A DNA stretch of 64,000 nucleotides, taken from positions 248,001-312,000 of the forward strand of contig OZ006972.1 of the NCBI GenBank assembly GCA_963931255.1, given 5' to 3'. Source of the stretch: CALUVN01 sp944323595 (GTDB lineage: Bacteria; Cyanobacteriota; Vampirovibrionia; Gastranaerophilales; Gastranaerophilaceae). A program made the position numbers and the translations under genes. A model generated the notes under the pieces. The model was not told where the DNA came from. It did no database searches and saw only the letters and a program-made list of their open reading frames with translations. Positions within the stretch are counted from its first letter, which is position 1, and every line of letters starts with the position of its first letter. This document shows positions 52,540 through 61,208 of the stretch, piece by piece.

Positions 52540-53955
52540 TTAGACACCGATATCTTTTAATGGTTTGCCATCCATAAGATTTTTTTCAATTTGTTCTAAC
52601 GAAATACCTTTAGTTTCAGGAATTAACAGTATTGTCAACACAACAAAAGAAATATTTAATACTGTATAAATCCAAAATGTCACGGCAATTCCAAAACTGT
52701 TAATCAACGTAAGGAATGTTGCTCCAATAATCATATTAACAATCCAGTTTGTTGTCGTAGAACATGCAACCCCGAAATCACGGCTTTTTAACGGCTGAAT
52801 TTCAGAACATAAAATCCAAACAACAGGTCCTGCACTCATAGCAAAACTTGTAATGGTAAATAAAGTCATTAATACCGCAACAAAAGATATCCATCCGGCA
52901 TTAAAACCTGCATTTATCATATATAGACAAACACCGAGTAAAAAGGTACCAAAAGCAATACCTGCAAAACCAACTTTCAATATAGGTTTTCTACCGGATT
53001 TGTCAACTGTTTTCATTGCAATTAATGTAGCCAGAACATTGGTTAAACCGCAAATTACCGTTGCAATCATCTGCTGTTCTGTATTGGCAAAACCTGCAGA
53101 TTTAAATATCTGCGGTGCATAGTACAAAATCACATTCATGCCGGTAAATTGCTGCATTGCCTGCAACAACATACCTAAATACACTGCCCTGCGAACATTT
53201 TTATTAGATTTGAAAAGTCCCCAGCCCTCCTGTTTTACACGTAAACTTTCATTTATTTCAGCAAGTTCCGCTTCGGCTTCATCATCTGTAGTGCTTAACT
53301 TACATAAGATTTCCTTTGCTTTTACAAACATTCCCTTAGATGCAAGCCATCTCGGACTGTCAGGAAGTCCAAAAACCGATACCATGAGTAAAAACGCAGG
53401 AATACTGATTACCCCGAGCATCATTCTCCAGTTGCCAGAATAACTAAATGCAGTATCAGATAAAAAAGCTGCAAGAATACCTATTGTTACCATCATCTGA
53501 TACATGGAAATCAATTTTCCTCTATCTTCTTTTGCGGCCATTTCTGAAAGATACAAAGGCGCAACATAAGAGGCAATACCAACAGCGAATCCTAATAGCA
53601 CACGTGAAATAAGCAATACCTGTACATTAGGAGCAAATGCAGAGCCTAATGAACCTAAAATAAACAATGTCGCCCCCGACATCAAACTTGTTTTACGTCC
53701 GAGACGGAAAGAAATCCAGCCGGTAGAAATAGCACCTAAAGCAGCTCCGAACATCATTGCACTTACAACCCATTCCTGAAGTCTGCTGGTTAAATCAAAA
53801 TGGGTTGTAATAAAAGGCAAAGCTCCTGATATAACCCCTATATCTAACCCGAATAACAAGCCTGCCATACCAGCCGCAAATGCAATAAAACCTCTCATTT
53901 TCCGCACGTTGTTTACACGTAAACGATTTTCTCCGTTCATAATAGTTTCTGACAT
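52540..53955 (-). CDS. MFS sugar:proton symporter (XylE/GalP type)
   Basis: 471 aa, 12 membrane segments. Sugar-porter signatures: GLLFGLDIGVISGALPFI, GRKTSLMSG loop, PLYLSEMAAKEDRGKLISMYQMMVTIGI, FGLPDSPRWLASKG, QQFTGMNVILYYAPQIFKSAGF, VDKSGRKPIL and the C-terminal LIPETKGISLEQIE. Imports a hexose or pentose with a proton; exact sugar unknown. AGGAG precedes ATG. It is a single-gene unit ended by the terminator at its 3' side. Confidence 0.9.
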   Translation of the reverse strand: MSETIMNGENRLRVNNVRKMRGFIAFAAGMAGLLFGLDIGVISGALPFITTHFDLTSRLQEWVVSAMMFGAALGAISTGWISFRLGRKTSLMSGATLFILGSLGSAFAPNVQVLLISRVLLGFAVGIASYVAPLYLSEMAAKEDRGKLISMYQMMVTIGILAAFLSDTAFSYSGNWRMMLGVISIPAFLLMVSVFGLPDSPRWLASKGMFVKAKEILCKLSTTDDEAEAELAEINESLRVKQEGWGLFKSNKNVRRAVYLGMLLQAMQQFTGMNVILYYAPQIFKSAGFANTEQQMIATVICGLTNVLATLIAMKTVDKSGRKPILKVGFAGIAFGTFLLGVCLYMINAGFNAGWISFVAVLMTLFTITSFAMSAGPVVWILCSEIQPLKSRDFGVACSTTTNWIVNMIIGATFLTLINSFGIAVTFWIYTVLNISFVVLTILLIPETKGISLEQIEKNLMDGKPLKDIGV

Positions 53956-54115
53956 ATAAAACTCCTGTTAATTATACTTTCAGCATTATATTATGATTAT
54001 CGTTTAATTTTATATAAAATAGAATACATTATATATATGGATTTAAGTCAAAAATATTTTATTTGTTGAGAATAATACTGATATATGCTATTATTTAAAT
54101 AAAAGGTGGTTAATT

Positions 54116-54493
54116 ATGAAAAAATGGTCAATTATAACATTAGGATTAATTTTAGGATTATCAGTAAATACATTTACAAATGCAGAAGAATTATTTGATT
54201 TAACAGTCCCGTTAAAAGGGTCAAGTATTGCAAGTCCGGAGGTTCAGCATTCAGCGCTGCCGGAAGTCTATGCAACTGTTAACGCAAAATCACCTGCATG
54301 CCGTGAATTTTCCATTATAGATACAAAAGTTACTCAGGAACCAGCAGATATCCAAATGGATGGTGATGATTATATCGGAGGGAACTGGAAAGAACTCTGG
54401 ACAGTACAATATTGCGGATATACCGTTGATGTACCCGTAAAATTCACTATAGAAAAAGACAATACAAAAGTTAATGTCCAAAGCGATTTTTAA
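54116..54493 (+). CDS. Small secreted protein with two cysteines
   Basis: 125 aa. Signal peptide MKKWSIITLGLILGLSVNTFTNA|EELF (about 1-23). The mature part is beta-rich with two Cys (in SPACREF and VQYCGYTVDVPVKFTI), which likely form a disulfide in the periplasm. The last 60 residues read like a single small beta domain. No family recognised. Ribosome site AAAGGTGG lies just before ATG. Convergent with the lipoprotein gene. Confidence 0.6.
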   Translation: MKKWSIITLGLILGLSVNTFTNAEELFDLTVPLKGSSIASPEVQHSALPEVYATVNAKSPACREFSIIDTKVTQEPADIQMDGDDYIGGNWKELWTVQYCGYTVDVPVKFTIEKDNTKVNVQSDF

Positions 54494-54508
54494 GCATTTA
54501 TGACGAAA

Positions 54509-54970
54509 TTAATATTTTAAATAATTGTCAGTGGTTTTATCACTAACGAATTTATATTTCTGCTTAACATTATTTTTAAATTCAGACTTTGGTACATCTT
54601 TGAATTTATACACGTTATTGAACTGATCAACACCTTCGCCATAGCTTTTATTGTAATCTTTTTTGCGCATAAACAAATTAGCATCAATAACTGTACCGTC
54701 ATTACAGCCAAGAACCATTTTAGCCGGCGCATATTTATTACTTAGATTTACTGCTCTGGTTGAGTTGTCTAAAAACATTATACCGTCACAAACCATTGTG
54801 CTATTGCGTTTAAAAAGTTTAACATCAGCTTGTGTCATATCTCGCCGATTATATGTTCCATAATAAACATCATTATGACCGTTTACCATATCTGCTCTGA
54901 AATATTGATTACATCCGGAAGCAAGGACTGATACTGTTATTATACTGAATAGCAAAAATATTTTTTTCAT
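54509..54970 (-). CDS. Lipoprotein of unknown function
   Basis: 153 aa. Type II signal MKKIFLLFSIITVSVLASGC with the lipid-bearing Cys at 20, so it is membrane-anchored. The mature part is beta-rich (VNGHNDVYYGTYNRRDMTQADVKLFKRNSTMVCDGIMFLDNSTRAVNLSNKYAPAKMVLGCNDGTVIDANLFM) with two Cys that could pair. It overlaps the preceding gene's stop by four bases (ATGA), so the two exported proteins are co-translated. Function not recognised. Confidence 0.7.
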   Translation of the reverse strand: MKKIFLLFSIITVSVLASGCNQYFRADMVNGHNDVYYGTYNRRDMTQADVKLFKRNSTMVCDGIMFLDNSTRAVNLSNKYAPAKMVLGCNDGTVIDANLFMRKKDYNKSYGEGVDQFNNVYKFKDVPKSEFKNNVKQKYKFVSDKTTDNYLKY

Positions 54971-55515
54971 AATTCCTCAACACTTTCAATCGGTATTTTA
55001 ATATCACACAATGTTTTTTTGTCAAAAGTAACATTTGTTATACTGACAGCAACAGGATTAGTAACATTTATAGGGGAAAAGACACGGATATGATAAACCT
55101 TACCCGGTTCAAACTTAATAGGCAGAGGTTTTTCAATCATCATATTTCTTGCAAAACGAACATTACTTGGAACAGTCCATGGTAATGCCCCCAGCCAATG
55201 TTTACTATGATCAAAGCGTTTACCGGTTCTATAAATCTTCCGTCTTGAATCTGACGGAGTAACAGTACCATCTGCTGAAATAAATTCAACAGAAGTATTT
55301 GCAGTGACAACTACAGGCACAGGATTATTATTGACAACGGCAATCTCGTAAGGCGTATAATGTTTTCTTACTTTTTTAAAGCCGAATTCTTCCTCTGTAA
55401 GTAATTTAGATGAGCTTTGAATATTCCCGAGCTGAGGTCGCTCTGCTGCAATCACACTATTAACAGATATTGATAAAAATATTAATAAAAGAATTAATGC
55501 ATTAAATTTTTTCAT
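54967..55515 (-). CDS. Secreted protein of unknown function
   Basis: 182 aa from ATG 55515 (MKKFNALILLLIFLSISVNSVIA|AERPQ, a signal peptide of about 23 residues). The open frame continues upstream through a tRNA gene, which is not coding. The mature part, e.g. KKVRKHYTPYEIAVVNNNPVPVVVTANTSVEFISADGTV and VYHIRVFSPINVTNPVAVSITNVTF, looks like an immunoglobulin-like beta domain. Upstream of and coupled to the lipoprotein gene. No clear ribosome site. Confidence 0.65.
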   Translation of the reverse strand: MKKFNALILLLIFLSISVNSVIAAERPQLGNIQSSSKLLTEEEFGFKKVRKHYTPYEIAVVNNNPVPVVVTANTSVEFISADGTVTPSDSRRKIYRTGKRFDHSKHWLGALPWTVPSNVRFARNMMIEKPLPIKFEPGKVYHIRVFSPINVTNPVAVSITNVTFDKKTLCDIKIPIESVEEL

Positions 55516-55618
55516 ACTATACCAAACCATTTCTGATGAATATTTTATCATATAAAAAAGGTTTTGACAATAAAGATTGATTATGGATAATAAATATATA
55601 AACTTTTGACAAAAGAAC

Positions 55619-55697
55619 ATGTCGGAGTGGTAGGGACCCCGCTTTTCGATTAAGTATCGAAAAGATGGGGGGATAGGTAGACAGTCTGCCATTCCAC
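55619..55697 (+). other. Degenerate tRNA-Leu-like structured sequence
   Basis: Starts with ATGTCGGAGTGGT, the same 13 bases as the tRNA-Leu 108 bases downstream, then diverges into a hairpin CTTTTCGAT-TAAGT-ATCGAAAAG flanked by CCCC/GGGG, regains GGTAGACA and closes with CCATTCC opposite GGAGTGG. It cannot form a normal cloverleaf. It could be a broken tRNA copy left by integration, or an unrecognised structured RNA. Confidence 0.4.
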
Positions 55698-55727
55698 AAA
55701 CAAAAATTTGAAAATTTAATACAATAT

Positions 55728-55808
55728 GTCGGAGTGGTGGAATGGTAGACACGTACGTTTCAGGTGCGTATGGAGAAATCTGTGTGGGTTCAAGTCCCAT
55801 CTCCGACA
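55728..55808 (+). tRNA. tRNA-Leu(CAG), target of the integrated element
   Basis: 81-nt class II tRNA: acceptor GTCGGAG/CTCCGAC, discriminator A, D-arm GTGGAATGGTAGACAC, anticodon stem TACGT/GCGTA around TTCAGGT (CAG), short variable arm and T-arm GTGGGTTCAAGTCCCAT. The serine recombinase gene on the other strand ends inside its 3' portion. Confidence 0.92.
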
Positions 55809-57484
55809 TTTAACTTTTTAGAGCCTTTATGAAGAGGCTCTATTTTAGTATTTAAGAGCTTTTGGCGGGTTCCATAGTCCTTTATTTCATTTACATCAGG
55901 ATGGATATTTTTAAGTACCTGTTTTGCACTATTAGAACGCTTTTCAAGGGTTCCAGTCAAAGTCTGTACGTTTGCTGAAAACTCTTGTTTTTTCTGCAAT
56001 TTTATTTGTCTCAAATGTTCAAATACAGGCTTTAGTTTGACAGAGAGTGTATTTGTATCTTCATTGAATACTATTTTGTCTATAATAGTTGCTAGCATCA
56101 AACGTTTTTCCTCGACTGTAGCCTTTAAATAGAGTTCAGGTAATCTGTTTGCAAAATCTGCAAGTATATTCATACGGATAATTGTATCTTTTGAATTCGC
56201 ACTAAGATTGCTGATTTTATTACCTATCTCATCCTTTTCTGCTTGCCATTTCTTCATAAGTTCTTTATGGGTTAAATCATCAATATCAAGTTCTCCGCAC
56301 AACTTCTGCTTAACGCTATTGGAGATGATATCTGTCAGTTTACTATATTGCTTCTTCAATTCCTCAATCGATTTATACTCGTATGCTTGTAAATTGCTAA
56401 TAGCACTGAATACTTGCTCCTTAATTCGTTTTAGACTCTCATCAGGAATATTAAAGCTATCAATAATTTCTTGCATAGCCTCATCTATAAGGTCTTGACG
56501 GATATTCTTTTCCTTTGTATGGACTTTTGTATAGTTAGAACAATGATAATAAATATAGTCACCGCTTTTATGAGCCCCATGTTTTAGGATTCCAACCATT
56601 GAATAACCGCATTTTGCACAAGTTAGGTAATTTGAATAAGTAAACGGTACATTATGCGTCCTAGTCTTACGTGTATCTTTAAACATAAGCTGAACTCTAT
56701 AAAACAGTTCTGGTGATACAATCGCTTCATGCCTACCATCATATAACTCACCCTCGTATAATATTTTTCCCATATATATTGGATTTTTAAGGATATCCTC
56801 TATTCGTTTTTTCGAATATGCTCTCCCATATTTATCAACAAATCCATACTTAGCTAGCTCTAGACCAAGCCCTCTAAGTGAAAAAACACTTGTAGGATAC
56901 AATTCATATATTCTTTTAATATAGTGTGCTTTATCAGGGTCAGGAACAATTACACCACGTTTAGTTTTATCTCTTTTATTAAGATAACCGACAGGAGCTT
57001 TACCAAGAGCATAACCGCTTTGGGCTCTATGTTTTATTACCGATTTTGTTCTGTCCTTAATATTCTTTAACTCTTGCGTTGCCATACCTATATATATTGC
57101 TAATACCATAGGCTCTAAGGTAAAAACATCATCAAAATGCTGGTTTATGCTGGCTATAGTAGTATTATAAGCTCTTAACATTGGCTGAACTATTCCATAA
57201 TAATCTTCAATGTTTCTTGTTATTCTATCGAGTTGATACACAACAATACACTTAACTCTTTTTGTTTTAATAAAGTTAACCATATCCTGATAACTTTTAC
57301 GTTTAAGGTTATCACCGCTGAGATTGTTATCCTCAAAATATTTAAACTCGTAACCTTGTGCTAATGCATATTCTCTACATAATTTTTCTTGATTTTCGAG
57401 GCTCATGCTCTTAGCATTTTTATCCTCTTTACTTTTTCTACCATAACCAACAATAAAGCCTTTACTTTGCGTCTTATTCTTCAT
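55790..57484 (-). CDS. Large serine recombinase (integrase)
   Basis: 564 aa. Catalytic resolvase domain at the N-terminus: VGYGRKSKEDKNAKSMSLENQ (nucleophile in YGRKS), YFEDNNLSGDN, VVYQLDRITRNIEDYY. Then the recombinase domain (RAQSGYALGKAPVGYLNKRD...GLGLELAKYGF...RIEDILKNPIYMGKILYEGE), the zinc ribbon YLTCAKCGYSMVG...YYHCSNY, and a coiled coil. It catalyses site-specific integration and excision. The last six residues (NVGDGT) and the stop lie in tRNA-Leu, so the C-terminus is set by the integration joint. The ribosome site AAAGGAGG overlaps the preceding 55-aa gene. Confidence 0.9.
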   Translation of the reverse strand: MKNKTQSKGFIVGYGRKSKEDKNAKSMSLENQEKLCREYALAQGYEFKYFEDNNLSGDNLKRKSYQDMVNFIKTKRVKCIVVYQLDRITRNIEDYYGIVQPMLRAYNTTIASINQHFDDVFTLEPMVLAIYIGMATQELKNIKDRTKSVIKHRAQSGYALGKAPVGYLNKRDKTKRGVIVPDPDKAHYIKRIYELYPTSVFSLRGLGLELAKYGFVDKYGRAYSKKRIEDILKNPIYMGKILYEGELYDGRHEAIVSPELFYRVQLMFKDTRKTRTHNVPFTYSNYLTCAKCGYSMVGILKHGAHKSGDYIYYHCSNYTKVHTKEKNIRQDLIDEAMQEIIDSFNIPDESLKRIKEQVFSAISNLQAYEYKSIEELKKQYSKLTDIISNSVKQKLCGELDIDDLTHKELMKKWQAEKDEIGNKISNLSANSKDTIIRMNILADFANRLPELYLKATVEEKRLMLATIIDKIVFNEDTNTLSVKLKPVFEHLRQIKLQKKQEFSANVQTLTGTLEKRSNSAKQVLKNIHPDVNEIKDYGTRQKLLNTKIEPLHKGSKKLNVGDGT

Positions 57485-57485
57485 T

Positions 57486-57653
57486 TTAATTCTCCTCCTT
57501 TATTGTACTATAAGTATTTAATTCTTTATCAACTCTCAAGCCTGTTGTTACAGCCTGTATCATTAATTGAATGATTAATGATTCTGCTTCTATTTCGGTG
57601 TTAAACTCTTCTGATGACAAGAATTCTACCTTTAACCTATCCTTCTTAGGCAT
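57486..57653 (-). CDS. Small protein encoded between replication gene and integrase
   Basis: 55 aa, reading MPKKDRLKVEFLSSEEFNTE... and ending ...NTYSTIKEEN. No stop within; its start overlaps the end of the upstream gene by 8 bases and its last codons hold the AAAGGAGGAG ribosome site of the integrase, so it fits a coupled operon of three. It is a helical, charged protein; it may act as a recombination directionality factor or regulator, but there is no recognisable domain. Confidence 0.6.
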   Translation of the reverse strand: MPKKDRLKVEFLSSEEFNTEIEAESLIIQLMIQAVTTGLRVDKELNTYSTIKEEN

Positions 57654-59136
57654 TGACAGAACCTGCCTCCCTGGAATAATAATTTTGCAAGCGACAAAGA
57701 ATATCTAGCATTATCGTTACCGATTTTGGCTTACGATAAACAAGGAATGTTAGAATATTCCTGCGAATGTTACCCAAACGATTAAACTCTTCAAGCTCCT
57801 TGTCTGTAGCATTTACGTATTCAGTCCTCATGTGACTCCGTGTTATGTTAATGTCGAAATTATTCTCTCTGAGTATTTCAATAAATCTTTCTGCTATTAA
57901 GATTTCAGAGAGTGTCAAGTTGTCTGTTGTTGCCTCAACATCCTCTAACCATTGAAGACGTTCCAATAACAGTTCAGCCTTGCCAGTAAATAACTTTATT
58001 TGCTTCAACAAAACAGGAGATGTACTGTTAAGGACATCTGTCAATCTCACTATACGTGCCTCATCCATAGTAATATCAAGCTTCCTGCGTATACTTGCTA
58101 AAGAGAAGAGTTTTAACTCAAATCTTAATGTCCGCTCCGCAAGTTCAACACCTCTATCACCAATAATATCAGTATATAAGGTTGCTTTAGTGATTCTTCT
58201 GTAACTGTAATCCAGCTCTTGTCCTTTAGAATAAACCACAAGCGAAAAGCCAGCCTTTTGTGCTTTCGGCTTTAACATCAATCCATGCCTGCCATATTTA
58301 GCGATATTATGTCTGTTAGTCGAGATAGGGAAGAATGAGCTAATACCATCAATATATCTGTTGACCTGTTTTTGTGAATTTAGTTGAATATCAACAACTA
58401 CATCACAGATGAAAACTTGTGCGTATTTAATAAATTCATCAATGTTAAAGTCAACTATTCCTAGTTCTATAACCTTTTGCAGGGCTTCTCTAATATTATC
58501 TCTATGCAGGCTTCCAAGTACACCATTACCAGCCATCCATTTACCTGTAATATCAACAACAAAGTAGCCTTTAAATAAAAACAGATTAATTAAGCCAACC
58601 TGTCCTTTATAATCATCATATCTGATACGGCGTTTAATGCTGAAATCTGAGAAAATATCAGGTTCTGGCTCTGGTTCTGGTTCAGTACCGCTTTCCTTTT
58701 TCTGTTGTTCAATTTCTAAATACTCTTGATATTCTTCTTCTGAATCAAATAAATCTGATATATCGTACTCTTCATCGTCATATTCTTTAGATATAAATGA
58801 ACGTCTGTCTGGTAGATTCCCCTCATCCTTATTATAGTATGACGGCGGTTCTTTCGGATTTTCAACGTCTTCCATGACAAAATCTTCAAAATGTATTCTG
58901 TGCCCATAAAGGCCGATATTAATGCCTATTCTTAAACGGTCAAATTCTATTCTTGTATGTGTCACACCTTTTGCCTCAATAAGGCTCATTGCAGTCTTTA
59001 TCTGTGTCCTTAGAGTACTTAAGGCTGGAATTTTCTCCTTATCAAGATTGAAGTCATTAGTCTTGACATCACCAGTTTTTGATGTATCATTTATATTGTT
59101 GTTTTTTGAGTTTTCTGTTTTTGTAAATTTTTTCAA
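57646..59136 (-). CDS. Possible replication-initiation protein of the mobile element
   Basis: 496 aa, TTG start with AGGAGG eight bases upstream inside a hairpin loop. It begins with a Lys/Asn-rich head, has a strongly acidic linker (about 117-162, DDEEYDISDLFDSEEEYQEYL...EPEPEPEPD), then a domain with KYAQVFICDVVVDIQ, GRHGLMLKPK, GFSLVVYSKGQELDYSYR, LYTDIIGDRGVELAERTLRFELKLFSLASIRRKL, which resembles Rep_trans/Gp2-type rolling-circle initiators; the catalytic Tyr cannot be fixed. It is the largest conserved-looking gene of the element and lies upstream of the integrase, as expected of an integrative plasmid. Function is inferred. Confidence 0.5.
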   Translation of the reverse strand: MKKFTKTENSKNNNINDTSKTGDVKTNDFNLDKEKIPALSTLRTQIKTAMSLIEAKGVTHTRIEFDRLRIGINIGLYGHRIHFEDFVMEDVENPKEPPSYYNKDEGNLPDRRSFISKEYDDEEYDISDLFDSEEEYQEYLEIEQQKKESGTEPEPEPEPDIFSDFSIKRRIRYDDYKGQVGLINLFLFKGYFVVDITGKWMAGNGVLGSLHRDNIREALQKVIELGIVDFNIDEFIKYAQVFICDVVVDIQLNSQKQVNRYIDGISSFFPISTNRHNIAKYGRHGLMLKPKAQKAGFSLVVYSKGQELDYSYRRITKATLYTDIIGDRGVELAERTLRFELKLFSLASIRRKLDITMDEARIVRLTDVLNSTSPVLLKQIKLFTGKAELLLERLQWLEDVEATTDNLTLSEILIAERFIEILRENNFDINITRSHMRTEYVNATDKELEEFNRLGNIRRNILTFLVYRKPKSVTIMLDILCRLQNYYSREAGSVNA

Positions 59137-59160
59137 TGGAATATCCTCCTATATTCCATT
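59135..59160 (-). promoter_or_regulatory. Hairpin presenting the ribosome-binding site of the Rep-like gene
   Basis: On the minus strand AATGGAATAT-AGGAGG-ATATTCCATT, a perfect 10-bp stem whose six-base loop is exactly the Shine-Dalgarno AGGAGG; the last two stem bases are the first two bases of the TTG start codon. This would set translation efficiency or act as a binding site for an RNA or protein regulator. Confidence 0.65.
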
Positions 59161-59171
59161 AAATAAGTTCT

Positions 59172-59297
59172 AAACTAACTTCCTAACGGATTTCTAACTT
59201 GGTTAGTTTCCGCAAAAATAACCTGCTGTCAGGCATTGAACAGCAGGCATCTGTAAATAATTGTAAATCTTAATTTATAACTATACTAACCGTTAGT
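59172..59297. repeat. Cluster of ACTAAC/GTTAGT motifs and a CCTGCTGT hairpin
   Basis: In the gap before the Rep-like gene: AAACTAAC, CTAACGG, CTAACTTGGTTAG, and ACTAACCGTTAGT (a palindrome with a central base), plus CCTGCTGT-10 bases-ACAGCAGG (59222-59247). Repeated short inverted motifs just upstream of a putative initiator gene are compatible with an origin or operator. No gene fits here. Confidence 0.45.
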
Positions 59298-60225
59298 TTT
59301 CAGTATCAGGTTGAAATTCCCTTGAAATCTCGTAATATCCAGTCTTCTTACTCTTTTTAACAAGTGTTATAGTTGTATTATTTATCTCTTGGTAACATTT
59401 ATTCAGTCGTGATATTGCCATATCTTTATTTTGCTTGGATAATTTCAATTTTGCTCTGCTAAATAATCTATCAGACTCTATGTTGTAACTATTTTCGACC
59501 TTTACCCAGTCATTTATAACCTCAAGTAACTTTTGTTGCTGTTTTGGGTAGGTAGTGCGTCTTTTAACGGTAACAGTTTTATTTGCAGGTCTGTTATACT
59601 TATCCAGATACCACTCCATGTCAAGCGTATATTTGCAGACAAAGTAATCCTGCCAGTATCTCGACCTCTCACCGTCTCCAAACTCGTTGTTTTCATATAA
59701 TTCCATAGGATAATATGGCATTTTACCCTCTGGAGCAAGGCTAATACTCAAATCTTTGATAAAGTCATTATTTTCAAGATATCTAGCTAATATTAACGGG
59801 GTAAACTTGGTATCTGTAAGTATATAACGTTTTTTGTTAGTTGTAATATTTTTGGTTATTTCAATCAGTGTATTATTCAGTATCTCAAACGAGTCATGGA
59901 TATTATCATTTTCTATAAGTGCACCTTCATAATATAACTGACTATATTCTCTGAGAAATGCTGTCAGCCTGTTATTGTCGTGGCAAGATATATGTACTTC
60001 AAATAAATCTTTGTTATAAACAATGACAGGTTGATAAGAGTCATTATAAGATTCCTCTTCTTCTATTGTCATCTGGGATGTATCACTCCTAAAGTTTGAG
60101 TCAAGCGTGCTTGCAAATCTTTCCAACTGACGTCTATTCTCAAATCTCATTCCATTTAAATATACATCATTCCCCATTAGAAGTTTAATATATATAGAAA
60201 GAGTTATATTATCTATGTAATTCAT
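59293..60225 (-). CDS. Uncharacterised mobile-element protein
   Basis: 310 aa from ATG 60225 (GGAGACAAT upstream); an earlier start would add 28 residues but has no ribosome site. Features: SIYIKLLMGNDVYLNGMRFENRRQLERFASTL near the start and a C-terminal basic helical part KTVTVKRRTTYPKQQQKLLEVINDW...SRAKLKLSKQNKDMAISRLNKCYQEIN. No recognised motif. In the same orientation as the gene after it and upstream of the Rep-like gene, so probably involved in replication or transfer of the element; this is only context. Confidence 0.5.
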   Translation of the reverse strand: MNYIDNITLSIYIKLLMGNDVYLNGMRFENRRQLERFASTLDSNFRSDTSQMTIEEEESYNDSYQPVIVYNKDLFEVHISCHDNNRLTAFLREYSQLYYEGALIENDNIHDSFEILNNTLIEITKNITTNKKRYILTDTKFTPLILARYLENNDFIKDLSISLAPEGKMPYYPMELYENNEFGDGERSRYWQDYFVCKYTLDMEWYLDKYNRPANKTVTVKRRTTYPKQQQKLLEVINDWVKVENSYNIESDRLFSRAKLKLSKQNKDMAISRLNKCYQEINNTTITLVKKSKKTGYYEISREFQPDTEN

Positions 60226-60327
60226 ATTGTCTCCGTTATAAAAACTATATACAAATTTTGTATTTTTAATAGGTAATCTGTTAAATAGCAAAAGTTTCAA
60301 AATTTCCAAAAATTTTCTATGACCATT

Positions 60328-60735
60328 TTACAACACATGTGTTGTACTTCTGGACACCCCTTCTATGGGTATCCATTCAATATTTATGCCCAACAACTCA
60401 CACACTGCCATGAGTTCGGTATATTTAACTTTAATATCATCTATTCCATATTTAACCGGCTCAATTTCGTGATTGTTTAATGTTAATCGTATTGTATACC
60501 CTAATACTCCTAACATTTTCTGGATTTCTTCAACAGAATAAGAAGCCCTGAGTTGCTTTAAATATTCCGCTTTGTGCTTATTCTTGTAATCATTTGAGGA
60601 TTTATCCTCCGGTAAATCATTACGTAATACAGGAAGAAATACAGAGAATTTGACCTCACAATCCGTCATGAGGGTCTCAATATCTTTCTGCAACTTTAAT
60701 TCAAGTCTATTTAATAGTTTTCCATTCTTAACCAT
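60328..60735 (-). CDS. Uncharacterised mobile-element protein (possible regulator)
   Basis: 135 aa. Helical segment LNRLELKLQKDIETLM at the start, then YLKQLRASYSVEEIQKMLGVLGYTIRLTLNNHEI, which has the look of a helix-turn-helix but cannot be assigned. It begins 30 bases from a long inverted repeat in the divergent control region and ends in an 18-bp perfect palindrome. Its location between two palindromes suggests a DNA-binding role; unproven. No ribosome site is evident. Confidence 0.45.
   Translation of the reverse strand: MVKNGKLLNRLELKLQKDIETLMTDCEVKFSVFLPVLRNDLPEDKSSNDYKNKHKAEYLKQLRASYSVEEIQKMLGVLGYTIRLTLNNHEIEPVKYGIDDIKVKYTELMAVCELLGINIEWIPIEGVSRSTTHVL
60329..60346. promoter_or_regulatory. 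Perfect 18-bp palindrome
   Basis: TACAACACA followed by TGTGTTGTA, at the end of one minus-strand gene and just before the next. Its ACAACA core is shared with the inverted repeat at 60767-60842. Confidence 0.55.
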
Positions 60736-60766
60736 ATTTTTATATTACATTATTTCGGTTGTTAGT

Positions 60767-60842
60767 ACAACATATATGATAGAATTATGAAGAATTGTGA
60801 AACGTTACATCAAACATGTTGTAATTCTATCAATATTGTTGT
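60767..60842. promoter_or_regulatory. Divergent control region with 21-bp inverted repeat
   Basis: ACAACA-TATA-TGATAGAATTA (60767-60787) faces TAATTCTATCA-ATAT-TGTTGT (60822-60842); the outer 6 and inner 11 bases match perfectly, separated by 34 bases. It lies between the divergent 135-aa and 95-aa genes of the element, so it likely carries both promoters and an operator. Confidence 0.6.
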
Positions 60843-60885
60843 AGTCTATAAGAGTAAGCAAAAGTTAATCGAAAGGAGAACAAAC

Positions 60886-61173
60886 ATGGCAACAGTTATT
60901 ATTACATCTAACTTAGAAAACGAAATCAGAGACATCAGAGCATTGGAAGCAAAGATTAAAGAGTTGGACGAAATGAAGAAAGAGAAAGAAGCATTAGTTA
61001 AATCAGTAATGGATGAAACAGGGTTGGAAGTTATGAAAGTTGGAGCATTTACTGTAAGATTTACAAATATTGTACGCAATAACTTCAACACATCTGCTTT
61101 TAAGAAAAAATATCTTGAATTGTACAATGCTTTCATTAAACAAAGTAATTACAGAAAGTTTGAAATTGTGTAG
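60886..61173 (+). CDS. Small coiled-coil protein of the mobile element
   Basis: 95 aa from ATG 60886 (AAAGGAG upstream). N-terminal half is a strong coiled coil (ENEIRDIRALEAKIKELDEMKKEKEALVKSVMDET), followed by LEVMKVGAFTVRFTNIVRNNFNTSAFKKKYLELYNAFIKQ, which resembles small phage proteins that follow a coiled coil with a single beta/alpha unit. No known function. First gene of the rightward set. Confidence 0.55.
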   Translation: MATVIITSNLENEIRDIRALEAKIKELDEMKKEKEALVKSVMDETGLEVMKVGAFTVRFTNIVRNNFNTSAFKKKYLELYNAFIKQSNYRKFEIV

Positions 61174-61208
61174 GGACTTTGTTCCCTACATTTAAAGAGG
61201 ACAGGAAA

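Noticed and set aside
55516..55809. N-terminal extension of the secreted protein gene
   Set aside because: The extension runs antisense through tRNA-Leu; the signal peptide marks the start at 55515.
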